Below are positions 16,830 through 24,483 of a stretch of 64,000 nucleotides of DNA, in pieces; position 1 is the stretch's first letter; each line of letters opens with the position of its first letter. The DNA is from Alkalicoccus halolimnae. GTDB taxonomy: Bacteria; Bacillota; Bacilli; Bacillales; Salisediminibacteriaceae. The translations under genes and the position numbers were made by a program. Below the pieces are notes generated by a model that did not search any database, was not told where the DNA came from, and saw only the letters and a program-made list of their open reading frames with translations. The stretch lies in assembly GCF_008014775.2 (NCBI RefSeq), contig NZ_CP144914.1, positions 620,001-684,000 on the forward strand, given 5' to 3'.

Positions 16830-17243
16830 CTAGGCTTTATCCACCTTCTGGATGGATCTCATCCATGATTCTTTCGAGAAACGATTTACTTCCGTAAGAA
16901 GTTTTTCTTCAATGATTTCAAGCGGATAGCTGCCTTCAATTTTTAAACGGACTTCCTGATCTTCCATTAATATTAAACACGGATATGTGGTAATTTCGAA
17001 CTGGCCGGCTTCCACAGCATGTTCGGAGGCGGTAGCGACATGTGTTTCGATTGGGGAGGAATGCTGAATTGCCAGAAGGGCATCCAAATAAGCATGGTTG
17101 GCTTCCTCATTTATATCTGTTACAAAGACCACGGCATGGAGGCCTGATTCTTCCAGTTCCGGAAAAGCGTCATAAATGGTTCCGCTGCTGCATCCAAATA
17201 TACAGAGTAGAAGCAGCAGCGTCCCGAGAAGTGCTGCTTTCAT
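16830..17243 (-). CDS. Lipoprotein with thioredoxin-like fold, no CxxC
   Basis: 137-aa lipoprotein: MKAALLGTLLLLLCIFGC gives a signal peptide with lipobox Cys at residue 18. The rest resembles a small thioredoxin-like fold, with a first strand AVVFVTDINEE and the cis-Pro-type stretch FEITTYPCLILMEDQEV near residue 95. No CxxC redox pair is present, so disulfide chemistry is doubtful and a structural or binding role is more likely. ATG at 17243 is chosen because AGGAAGG lies 5-6 nt before it and it starts the signal peptide; the longer in-frame ORF adds 24 hydrophilic residues without a ribosome binding site. Family assignment is tentative. Confidence 0.6.
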   Translation of the reverse strand: MKAALLGTLLLLLCIFGCSSGTIYDAFPELEESGLHAVVFVTDINEEANHAYLDALLAIQHSSPIETHVATASEHAVEAGQFEITTYPCLILMEDQEVRLKIEGSYPLEIIEEKLLTEVNRFSKESWMRSIQKVDKA

Positions 17244-17501
17244 GCGATCCTTCCTTCCGTTCTGCTTTTCTTCATCATACAGGACTATTTCAAATAAATT
17301 GCCAATGTCATGCAACTATCACCGAATCGTTACAAAAGTGCAAAGAACATTATAGATTCATGGACAATTTATCAAAATCTGAAGAGGAAATGTGACGACG
17401 TTCGTATTTAAGGTAGTTCAGATTTCTTTGAGAAATGATACACTGAAACTAGCACCTGTAAGCATGTTTTTATCATTCATTATCGAGGAGCTGAAAATAG
17501 A

Positions 17502-19307
17502 ATGGCAGAAAAAACGAAAATGAGGCAAGATATACCTGCTCAGGAAACCTGGAATTTAACTGATTTATTTTCGACGGAAGAATCATGGGAGAAGGAAGCG
17601 GCAGATATTCCCCTTGAAATAGAAAAACTAACAGTTTACAGGGGGGAAGTGACGGCGGATGCCGCTGCATTGCTTGCCTGTTTGGAACAATGGGATGAGC
17701 TGAAAGAAAAAATAATGAACATCGTTACATATGCCTCGCTGAAAGATTCTGCAGACGGGACAGATCCTGCCAACCAGAACTTATCAGCCCGGGCCGCATC
17801 GCTCTATGCACTTGTGCAGAGAGAGACAGCGTTTATTGAATCAGAAATTCTCACATTGACGGAAGAACAGCTGGAAGGATACATTGAAGAGCAGCCTGTA
17901 CTGGCAGAGTTCCGCAAACCACTGCGAGATATTATCCGGAGCCGGCCGCACCGGCTGGACCCGGCAGCGGAAGAAGTCCTTGCTGCTTTCAGTGAAGTCC
18001 TTCAATCTCCTTACATGATTTATCAGCGCAGCAAAACGTCGGATATGAGTTTTCCTTCGTTCCAGACGGAAGACGGGAGGGAGTTTCCGCTCACTTTCAA
18101 TTCCTTCGCGACGTATGAGGCAGAGGCCGATACGGAAATCCGCCGGAAAGCATATGAAACGTTCACTTCCGTATTAAATCAATACAAACATACTTATGCG
18201 GCCACACAGGCAACCGAAATGAAAAAGCAGGTGACAGAAGCCGGGATGCGCGGGTTCGCTTCGGTGACAGATATGCTGCTTGATAAGCAGGATGTGACGC
18301 AGGATATGTATCACCGGCAGCTTGATACCATCCAGGAAGAGCTCGCACCCCATATGCGCCGCTTTGCTAAGCTGAAACAACGTGTACTTGGATTGGAAGA
18401 AATGCGCTTCGCTGATTTGAAAGCTCCCCTCGATCCGGGCTTTGATCCGGAAATTACTTACGAAGAAGCCGGGGATCTTGTTCTGGAAGCTTTAAAAGTG
18501 ATGGGTCCTGAATACATGGAAATCATGGAAAAAGGAGTAAAAAACCGCTGGGTGGACCGCGCCGATAATATAGGGAAACGTTCGGGTGCCTTCTGTTCGA
18601 GCCCTTATGGAGCGCATCCCTATATTATGATGACGTGGAGCAATTCGATGCGGAATGCTTTCACGCTGGCCCATGAACTTGGCCATGCCGGGCACTTCAG
18701 CCTGGCTGGAAGCTATCAGCGTATTTCAAGTACAAGGCCGTCCCTTTACTTTATTGAAGCCCCTTCGACCATGAATGAAATTCTTCTCAGCCAGCATATC
18801 GTGCGCAAATCCGAGGACGAGCGCATGCGCCGCTGGGTTATTCTTCAGTCGCTCGGCACGTATTACCACAATTTTGTGACGCATATTCTTGAAGGGGAAC
18901 TGCAGCGCAGAGTTTATGCTATGGCAGACAGCGGTGTTCCGATTACAGCCGAGGTCCTCTGCGGGGAGAAGGTCGAGGTACTGAAAAATTTCTGGGGGGA
19001 TGCGGTGCACATCGATGAGGGAGCAGGCCTTACCTGGATGCGACAGCCGCATTATTACATGGGACTGTACTCATATACGTATTCCGCGGGATTGACAGCT
19101 TCTACAGCAGCTGCGGAAACCATCCAACGAGAAGGACAGCCTGCTGTAGACCGGTGGCTGGAGGTTCTCAAAGCAGGAGGAACAAAGACGCCCCTTGAAT
19201 TAATGAAGATGGGCGGAGTCGACATGACGACGGAGGAACCGATCAAACAGGCCGTGGCCTATGTCGGCAGTCTTGTTGACAGTCTGGAAGCAGGTTTCGA
19301 AAAATAG
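17502..19307 (+). CDS. pepF: Oligoendopeptidase F (M3B metallopeptidase)
   Basis: 601-aa cytoplasmic zinc peptidase that degrades short peptides. The HExxH zinc motif is seen as AHELGHAGHF around residue 390. It is followed by the helix supplying the third ligand (STMNEILLSQ) and the C-terminal signature HYYMGLYSYTYSAGLT. The N-terminal coiled domain begins IPAQETWNLTDLF, standard for PepF. Length is the family norm. GAGGAG precedes the ATG by about 10 nt. Single gene; the following MFS gene starts 84 nt later. Confidence 0.93.
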   Translation: MAEKTKMRQDIPAQETWNLTDLFSTEESWEKEAADIPLEIEKLTVYRGEVTADAAALLACLEQWDELKEKIMNIVTYASLKDSADGTDPANQNLSARAASLYALVQRETAFIESEILTLTEEQLEGYIEEQPVLAEFRKPLRDIIRSRPHRLDPAAEEVLAAFSEVLQSPYMIYQRSKTSDMSFPSFQTEDGREFPLTFNSFATYEAEADTEIRRKAYETFTSVLNQYKHTYAATQATEMKKQVTEAGMRGFASVTDMLLDKQDVTQDMYHRQLDTIQEELAPHMRRFAKLKQRVLGLEEMRFADLKAPLDPGFDPEITYEEAGDLVLEALKVMGPEYMEIMEKGVKNRWVDRADNIGKRSGAFCSSPYGAHPYIMMTWSNSMRNAFTLAHELGHAGHFSLAGSYQRISSTRPSLYFIEAPSTMNEILLSQHIVRKSEDERMRRWVILQSLGTYYHNFVTHILEGELQRRVYAMADSGVPITAEVLCGEKVEVLKNFWGDAVHIDEGAGLTWMRQPHYYMGLYSYTYSAGLTASTAAAETIQREGQPAVDRWLEVLKAGGTKTPLELMKMGGVDMTTEEPIKQAVAYVGSLVDSLEAGFEK

Positions 19308-19390
19308 TTTTCGGACAGCCCATGAGAAAAATTCATTTTTAGTGGAGCTTTCAGACTGGATCTATTCGTTTTAATAGGGAGGAAGGAACT

Positions 19391-20575
19391 TTGTTTTTTA
19401 GAAAGCCGCTCGTCGCAGTAACGTTTACGGGCTTCCTGGCCCTCGCTATCGTGATGGGAATAGGGAGATTTGCGTACACGCCGCTGCTCCCGTATATGGA
19501 AGAATCCCATTTAAATTCTATACAGGCAGGAATGCTTGCGTCTGTGAACTATACTGGTTATTTTATCGGAGCTTTTCTTGCTGCCAAGATGAGGAAAAGT
19601 GTCCTTCTTCTGCACCTGATGATTCTGGCCAGCGTGATTACAACTACGGCAATGGGCTTTACGTCTTCCCTTTCGTGGTGGTACGGCCTTCGCTTTGCTT
19701 CCGGTATCGCGGGGGGAATTGTTTTTGTTCTCGTTTCGAGCATGATTCTTGCTGAAGTCCGCAGGAAAAGTTCCAGTCCTTATTATGCCGCTTTTCTTTA
19801 TGGCGGAGTCGGTTTTGGAATCTTTTTATCGGGAATGTTTCTTCCTCCTGTACTTGCCCTGTTTGGAGGATGGGAAGCCGGGTGGATTACGCTCGGGATT
19901 GTAGGTGCCCTGTTTTACGTCTTGATTCTGCTCGGGTTCAAACCGGAAAACAGAGGGAAAGAAAAAGAATCGGCAAGAATAAAACGGCTGTCCAAGCACG
20001 AAAAACAGCAGCTTCGACGTCTTTATACTGCCTATTTCTGCGAGGGGTTCGGCTATATTATTTTCGCTACATTTATCATTTCCATGGTCGTGTCCACGAC
20101 GGATCTTGGATGGTCCGCTCCTTATGTATGGGCAGCTGCCGGAATTGTGGCAGTGCCATCCTGCCTCTTCTGGGCATGGATCAGCAGGCTTGCCACCCTT
20201 TCTTCCGCTCTGCGCGCGGCGTATGCAGTACAGCTGACAGGGCTTCTGCTTCCTGTTTTTTCTTCTTCTGAAGTGATGATCGTGATCAGTGCCGTCTGCT
20301 TCGGAATTACTTTTATGGGGATTACGATGCTGACTATTTCTCTTGCAAACGAAGCTTTTCCGAGGCAGAGCCAGCGGGCGATCGGGAATCTTACTGGTCT
20401 TTATGGAATCGGACAGCTTCTCGGACCGCTCGCAGCAGGAGCATTAATTATGATCGCTCCTTACAGTATCGCGTTTCTCCTGGCAGCCGGGTTCATTGCA
20501 GCTGCTATGATTCAAATTCACTTTCTTCATCAAAAGGAAAAGGGGGTGAGGAAAAATGCCTTACGTGAACATTAA
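19391..20575 (+). CDS. MFS transporter, YbfB/YjiJ type
   Basis: 394-aa major facilitator with twelve predicted membrane segments. It begins FRKPLVAVTFTGFLALAIVM and GIGRFAYTPLLPYM, the N-terminal signature of the YbfB/YjiJ subgroup. The central basic loop (residues about 185-210) separates the six-helix halves. Substrate unknown. The start is TTG at 19391, with GGGAGGAAGG just upstream; no ATG with a ribosome binding site is available before the first helix. Its last 20 nt overlap the tautomerase gene, so the two are translationally coupled and probably act on the same small organic compound. Confidence 0.83.
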   Translation: MFFRKPLVAVTFTGFLALAIVMGIGRFAYTPLLPYMEESHLNSIQAGMLASVNYTGYFIGAFLAAKMRKSVLLLHLMILASVITTTAMGFTSSLSWWYGLRFASGIAGGIVFVLVSSMILAEVRRKSSSPYYAAFLYGGVGFGIFLSGMFLPPVLALFGGWEAGWITLGIVGALFYVLILLGFKPENRGKEKESARIKRLSKHEKQQLRRLYTAYFCEGFGYIIFATFIISMVVSTTDLGWSAPYVWAAAGIVAVPSCLFWAWISRLATLSSALRAAYAVQLTGLLLPVFSSSEVMIVISAVCFGITFMGITMLTISLANEAFPRQSQRAIGNLTGLYGIGQLLGPLAAGALIMIAPYSIAFLLAAGFIAAAMIQIHFLHQKEKGVRKNALREH

Positions 20576-20765
20576 AGTAACAAAGGAACATGGGGGACTT
20601 ACAAAGGAAGAGAAGGCCGAACTGATTGAAGGAGCGACCTCTCTTCTGGAAAAAACGCTGAATAAAAACCGTGCCTCCACCGTCGTCACAATTGAAGAAA
20701 TTGATACAGATAACTATGGCCTCGGCGGGGAGCAGATTACAGAACGGCGAAAAAGAGGACAGTAA
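20556..20765 (+). CDS. 4-oxalocrotonate tautomerase family enzyme
   Basis: 69-aa tautomerase. Met is followed by Pro (MPYVNIKVTKEHGGLTKEEK); after Met removal Pro1 is the catalytic base that moves protons in keto-enol tautomerisation. The VVTIEEIDTDNYGLGG stretch near residue 43 is the usual second signature. AAGGGGGTGAGG precedes the ATG inside the end of the MFS gene. The natural substrate is not known; coupling with a transporter suggests catabolism or detoxification of an imported compound. Confidence 0.88.
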   Translation: MPYVNIKVTKEHGGLTKEEKAELIEGATSLLEKTLNKNRASTVVTIEEIDTDNYGLGGEQITERRKRGQ

Positions 20766-20855
20766 TTAAATAGTCCAGGACCGTTTCAAGCTCGCTTCAG
20801 CTGCAGTGATGAACGGAAGACAAATCACACAGCTTAATAGTTTTCAGCACACAGC

Positions 20856-20893
20856 AAAACCTTCACGACAGCAGTTGTCGTGAAGGGTTTTTT
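20856..20893. terminator. Bidirectional terminator
   Basis: AACCTTCACGACA/TGTCGTGAAGGGTT stem with TTTTTT on the plus side and AAAA on the other, between the convergent tautomerase and ectD genes. Confidence 0.8.
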
Positions 20894-20923
20894 AGTCTTT
20901 TTCGGTGGCCGTGGAGGACTATT

Positions 20924-21853
20924 TTAATTCTTTTCTGTCTGCTTTAAGCCGCTGACAGGAGTGATTGGCTTGATATTTTCACGATTGGCAAGAAACTCCG
21001 GTCTTGGAGCTTTACCATTGAATGGCTGCTCCAGCTTGTTGTGGATAGAGTTGTAAACAAAGAATACATTGCTTCTCGGATAAGGGGAAATATTCCCTGC
21101 AGACCCGTGCATCGTATTACAGTCAAACAGAAGAACTGATCCTGCCGGACCGGTAGCGCGGTCGATTTGTCCGCCGGCCTGTTCCACGAGCCATTCCATG
21201 CTCTTTTCATCAGGAACACCGACCTCCTGCTTCTGCAGGGAGGACTCGTAGTTTTTGTCCGGTGTCTCTCCTGCAGTGGAAACGTAATAGTCCTGCGAGC
21301 CGGGCACAAGCATGAGTGGCCCGTTATACTCGTAGTTATCCGTAAGCACGATAGAACAGCTGAGGGCGCGCATCCGCGGCATACCGTCTTCTACATGCCA
21401 CGTTTCAAAGTCAGAGTGCCAGTAAAACTCTTTTCCTTTAAATCCCGGCTTAAAGTTAATGCGGGACTGGTTAATATAAACCTCGCTGCCTAAAATCTGC
21501 TCGATAATCTTAACAAGCCGTTCATCGCGGGATAAACGCTCGAAAAAACCTTCGTCTTTATGGATTTCAAAAATAGAACGGACTTCATTGCTGTTCGGCT
21601 CCTTAATTACATCGGGGCCGTTGCGGTCTTCATTTTCTTTCATCTTCTGATCGAGCTCTTCTTTCAGCATTTTCAAATCTTCACCGTCAAAAAACTTTTC
21701 CAGCATAATATATCCATTCTTCTCGTAAAAATCAAGCTGGTTATTAGTAAGAGGTCCATCTTTTGCTGCTTCTCTATTATGAATGACGGGATCCTGACGC
21801 TCCATCATTTTAGGCGTTTCGCTGACGCGGGATGGATAAATATCTTTGACCAT
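20924..21853 (-). CDS. ectD: Ectoine hydroxylase (Fe(II)/2-oxoglutarate dioxygenase)
   Basis: 309-aa enzyme that converts the osmoprotectant ectoine to 5-hydroxyectoine using Fe(II), O2 and 2-oxoglutarate. The iron ligands are visible as HSD in FYWHSDFETWHVEDG (about residue 145) and the distal His in DCNTMHGSAGN. The substrate-contact stretch MPRMRALSCSIVLTDN is intact. It begins VKDIYPSRVSE, normal for EctD. ATG at 21853 follows AGGAGG by about 10 nt; the longer in-frame ORF reads through that site. No ectA, ectB or ectC is nearby, so synthesis of ectoine must be encoded elsewhere or ectoine is imported. Confidence 0.93.
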   Translation of the reverse strand: MVKDIYPSRVSETPKMMERQDPVIHNREAAKDGPLTNNQLDFYEKNGYIMLEKFFDGEDLKMLKEELDQKMKENEDRNGPDVIKEPNSNEVRSIFEIHKDEGFFERLSRDERLVKIIEQILGSEVYINQSRINFKPGFKGKEFYWHSDFETWHVEDGMPRMRALSCSIVLTDNYEYNGPLMLVPGSQDYYVSTAGETPDKNYESSLQKQEVGVPDEKSMEWLVEQAGGQIDRATGPAGSVLLFDCNTMHGSAGNISPYPRSNVFFVYNSIHNKLEQPFNGKAPRPEFLANRENIKPITPVSGLKQTEKN

Positions 21854-22524
21854 AGGTAATCTTCCTCCTTGAAAATTTACTATCATTTTAAACAGGCAGC
21901 TTTCCTTTTATCATCTTTAGACTTATAAAATAAAGATATAAAAATACTCACTCCTTTCCTTAAAATTACATAAAAGGTTGTATGCCTGTTGATTGATGTA
22001 CCCTCTTCATTCTAAAATAAACAATATTAGGATAATTTAGGATCTAATGCCTAGTTTTTGTAAGTGAATAGCTGTTTATACTATCTTATGATTCGGTTCT
22101 TTCCTCCTTTAAACAGGAACATGAAAAAAAGACAGGCTTCGATAACTTATTAAAATCTAAACTAGTAGAACATAACGGTTATTCCTGAAATTGCTGCAGA
22201 AACGTTGTAACGCGGAAAGGTATTTCGCGCTATAACGTTTTCAGGGCGCACAGCTGCAGTCAACAAGAAGGGATTGGAGAGGCGAACGGGAAAAAACTTA
22301 TGACATTTGACTAAATGACAGAACCGGCGAGTTAAAGAACGACTGGAAACATACCTCTCCTGCTGGATCGCACAGCGTTCGAAATGACGTTATAACATAA
22401 TGATTTATGGGTGATGAAAATTCAGGGAAGGAAAGCTCAACGTATAGGGAGAGCTGCCGGAACCAGGGAGGTGAAGGGGAAGGTAACATTACGAATAACT
22501 GTTAAAAACTTTATATCAATCCTC

Positions 22525-22553
22525 CCGGCTGAAGCCTGTTTCAGCCCGGTTTT
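22525..22553 (+). terminator. Isolated terminator-like hairpin
   Basis: CCGGCTGAA-gcctg-TTTCAGCC followed by CGGTTTTG. It has no recognised gene upstream on this strand. Confidence 0.4.
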
Positions 22554-22651
22554 GTGCATAAACAAATGAAAGCCCGGAGTGGATGACAGTATAATATTTT
22601 TAAAAAAGTTAAAATTGAAATGAAGAAAAATGTCTAATTTTTCTCTGAAAG

Positions 22652-22666
22652 TATGGTATTCTCATA
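22652..22666 (+). promoter_or_regulatory. TATG-N7-CATA dyad upstream of the secreted protein gene
   Basis: TATGGTATTCTCATA lies about 35 nt before the GTG start and overlaps a plausible extended -10 (TGGTATTCT). It resembles the PlcR box (TATG-N8-CATA in B. cereus) but is one base shorter, so it is only a weak candidate. Confidence 0.25.
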
Positions 22667-22699
22667 TCAGGGTAAAATTATATATAAGGAGGAAAGCAT

Positions 22700-23590
22700 G
22701 TGATAAAAATTTCTAAAATTTTGAATTTTACTTCTTTGGCGTCGGTGCTGCTCGTCTTCGCAGCATTTGCATTATTTTCAGAAGGAAGTTATGTTCACGC
22801 GCAGGATCATACATTGGAAGCAGTGGAGTTGAATGAAATGAAGTATGATAACAAAGTCACTAAATTAGTAAATGAAAATCTGGATGCCGGAAAATATACT
22901 TCCGAAACCGGGAACATTATCAATGATATTCCCAAAGCGGAAGTGATGGATAGATACTTAGAAGAACTTAACGGAAAAAAGACAGGGCCGCGTATAAGGG
23001 ACGCTGTCGACAGAATATTTGAAATTGATATCGATTATGTTTCGAAAAATAATTACGGCAATACGCTGAGCAGCTATGAAGAGTCGATTATGCAGGATGT
23101 AAGAGCATCTTTTCAGCTTGATCCGGAATCCGAAATAAGAGACGAACGAATAATGGATATGAAAAAAAACCAGGTGATGGACCGCGTCATTCGTCAGCGG
23201 GGAGATGTAGACGGTGCGGAGGCACGCGTAATTATTAACCAGATTTTCGGCATTAATTTAAATGGTATTTCGGGACTTGAAGGTGCTCAGCTCGGAATAT
23301 TTTCAAAAGGTCAGTGGATTATCAAATCAGAAAACGATCTGTTTGTTATTTCATCAAGCACGGACGATGTAGAGCTTTATGTATATGCCACCGATTATTA
23401 TGAGGAGAAGTTTGGAACATATGAACTTCCTGAATCTTTAAAAAGGGAGCTGGAAAGGCTTGAATTCGTTTATGATGCGGATAAGAAGCAGTATACGTGG
23501 ATAAACCCGACAGGAGAATCCGCGCCGGATGTTTTTAAAACCGAAGCAATCGGCTATATCATGGCAGCGATCATTCGTGCTAATCAGTAA
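22700..23590 (+). CDS. Secreted protein of unknown family with an internal duplication
   Basis: 296-aa product with a signal peptide (hydrophobic residues about 10-27, likely cleavage after YVHAQ) and no retention motif, so probably secreted. Two related segments are seen at residues 79-115 and 156-191. Both run VMDR, a variable stretch with G, an R-containing helix, then IFEIDIDYVS or IFGINLNGIS. The C-terminal third (LFVISSSTDDVELYVYATDYY, then KRELERLEFVYD) looks like a separate folded domain. No known family recognised. The start is GTG at 22700, after AAGGAGGA by 7 nt; an overlapping ATG at 22698 is immediately followed by TGA. A dyad upstream weakly resembles a PlcR box. Confidence 0.65.
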   Translation: MIKISKILNFTSLASVLLVFAAFALFSEGSYVHAQDHTLEAVELNEMKYDNKVTKLVNENLDAGKYTSETGNIINDIPKAEVMDRYLEELNGKKTGPRIRDAVDRIFEIDIDYVSKNNYGNTLSSYEESIMQDVRASFQLDPESEIRDERIMDMKKNQVMDRVIRQRGDVDGAEARVIINQIFGINLNGISGLEGAQLGIFSKGQWIIKSENDLFVISSSTDDVELYVYATDYYEEKFGTYELPESLKRELERLEFVYDADKKQYTWINPTGESAPDVFKTEAIGYIMAAIIRANQ

Positions 23591-23615
23591 TCAAGTACTA
23601 ATCTCATCATTCATT

Positions 23616-23860
23616 TGAACAGAGACACTCATGAAAATATTTTTGCACCATGAAGCATGAAAATGATCTTCTATAGTGCTGGGACTTCCCTTCTGTGCTT
23701 GTGGAATGAATGATAGTCAGAAGGGGGCTTCTTTAATTTAGAAGGCAGGTTCTTCCCTGTCTTTTTACCGTGAGACGGAATTAGCTGAGTCCGGCCCGAC
23801 CGGAAAGCGTCCCCATGGAAACGAAGGCGCACGCTTATTTACTTTATTTTCAAGGCAGCA
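23616..23860 (-). repeat. Non-coding repeat, reverse orientation, core partly deleted
   Basis: On the minus strand it starts GCTGCCTTGAAAATAAAGTA, runs through TTTCCATGGGGACGCTTTCC, GGTCGGGCCGGACTCAGC, and ends near GTGTCTCTGTT. The distal half of the core is missing relative to 24124-24437. It lies between the secreted-protein gene and a terminator hairpin. Confidence 0.65.
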
Positions 23861-23871
23861 GATCAAATATA

Positions 23872-23910
23872 AAGAAGCCCTCATGACAGCCTTGTTATGA
23901 GGGCTTCTTT
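23872..23910 (+). terminator. Terminator separated from its gene by a repeat
   Basis: GAAGCCCTCAT/ATGAGGGCTTC with TTT tail. The nearest upstream gene ends at 23590; the repeat at 23616-23860 fills the gap. Confidence 0.75.
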
Positions 23911-24112
23911 ATGGACTCAAGTATCAAGACACACGTAACACGAAGACGGACGAGGATCGAAGGGGGAACCAAAAAAGGAATTCCTCTTAAGAGGTGTTTT
24001 ATTTTCAACGCAGCTATTAAAAACTGTAACTATCACCAATACCTGGAATGCTCTTTTAATATTTTGTTTAATAATGTAAAATTTGAGCTAATATGTATTC
24101 TTTTTTTGAAGG

Positions 24113-24134
24113 CTCTGTTAAAGCTTTAACAGAG
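24113..24134. repeat. Head-to-head element termini (22-bp perfect palindrome)
   Basis: CTCTGTTAAAG directly abuts its reverse complement CTTTAACAGAG. The same 11-mer bounds 36112-36304 and, with small changes, ends other elements, so this marks a junction of two element ends. Confidence 0.7.
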
Positions 24135-24437
24135 ACGCTCATCCAAATATTTTTGCGCCATGAAGCATGAAAATGCCCTTTTACAAGAATAGATTTTCTC
24201 CTCTATAAAGGTGGTATGAAGGATGTTCAAGAAAGGATCTTCTTTAGTAGGTGGCAGATACTTCTCTATCTTTTTACCGTAAGCTGGAGTGGACAGGGGT
24301 CGACTCCGGGGCGAATAAGGACGAGCACCACCCCTGCCGAGAGAAGGGAGGAAGGGATTAGGCGAGGCCGGCCCTGCGCCCCCATGGAAACGAAAGCGGC
24401 CATTCATTGCATATCTGTTTTATTTTCAAGGTAGCTT
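24124..24437 (-). repeat. Non-coding repeat, reverse orientation, full core
   Basis: Same layout as 15590-15906 read on the minus strand: TAGCTTTGAAAATA-like left end, TTTCCATGGGGGCGCAGGGC, GGCCTCGCCTAATCCCTTCC, then GGGTGGTGCTCGTCC and GACTCCAGC-type blocks, ending CTCTGTTAAAG. It lies immediately upstream of the PAS-GGDEF-EAL gene. Confidence 0.68.
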
Positions 24438-24483
24438 TTGTGAAAGATTTAAGAATACGAAATAATGAGGTGAGAAGTAAACG

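Larger units (their letters stand above)
21854..22699. other. Long AT-rich intergenic region
   Basis: About 850 nt between divergent ectD and the secreted-protein gene. No ORF with a credible start or family was found. It must hold both promoters. A terminator-like hairpin (CCGGCTGAA/TTCAGCC) lies at 22525-22553, pointing to a lost or very small upstream transcript. No window-wide repeat core was seen here. Confidence 0.45.

Noticed and set aside
24126..24434. Overlapping ORFs of 72 and 93 codons on opposite strands
   Set aside because: Both are translations of the repeat core (the same peptide pieces reappear at other copies), with no conserved start.
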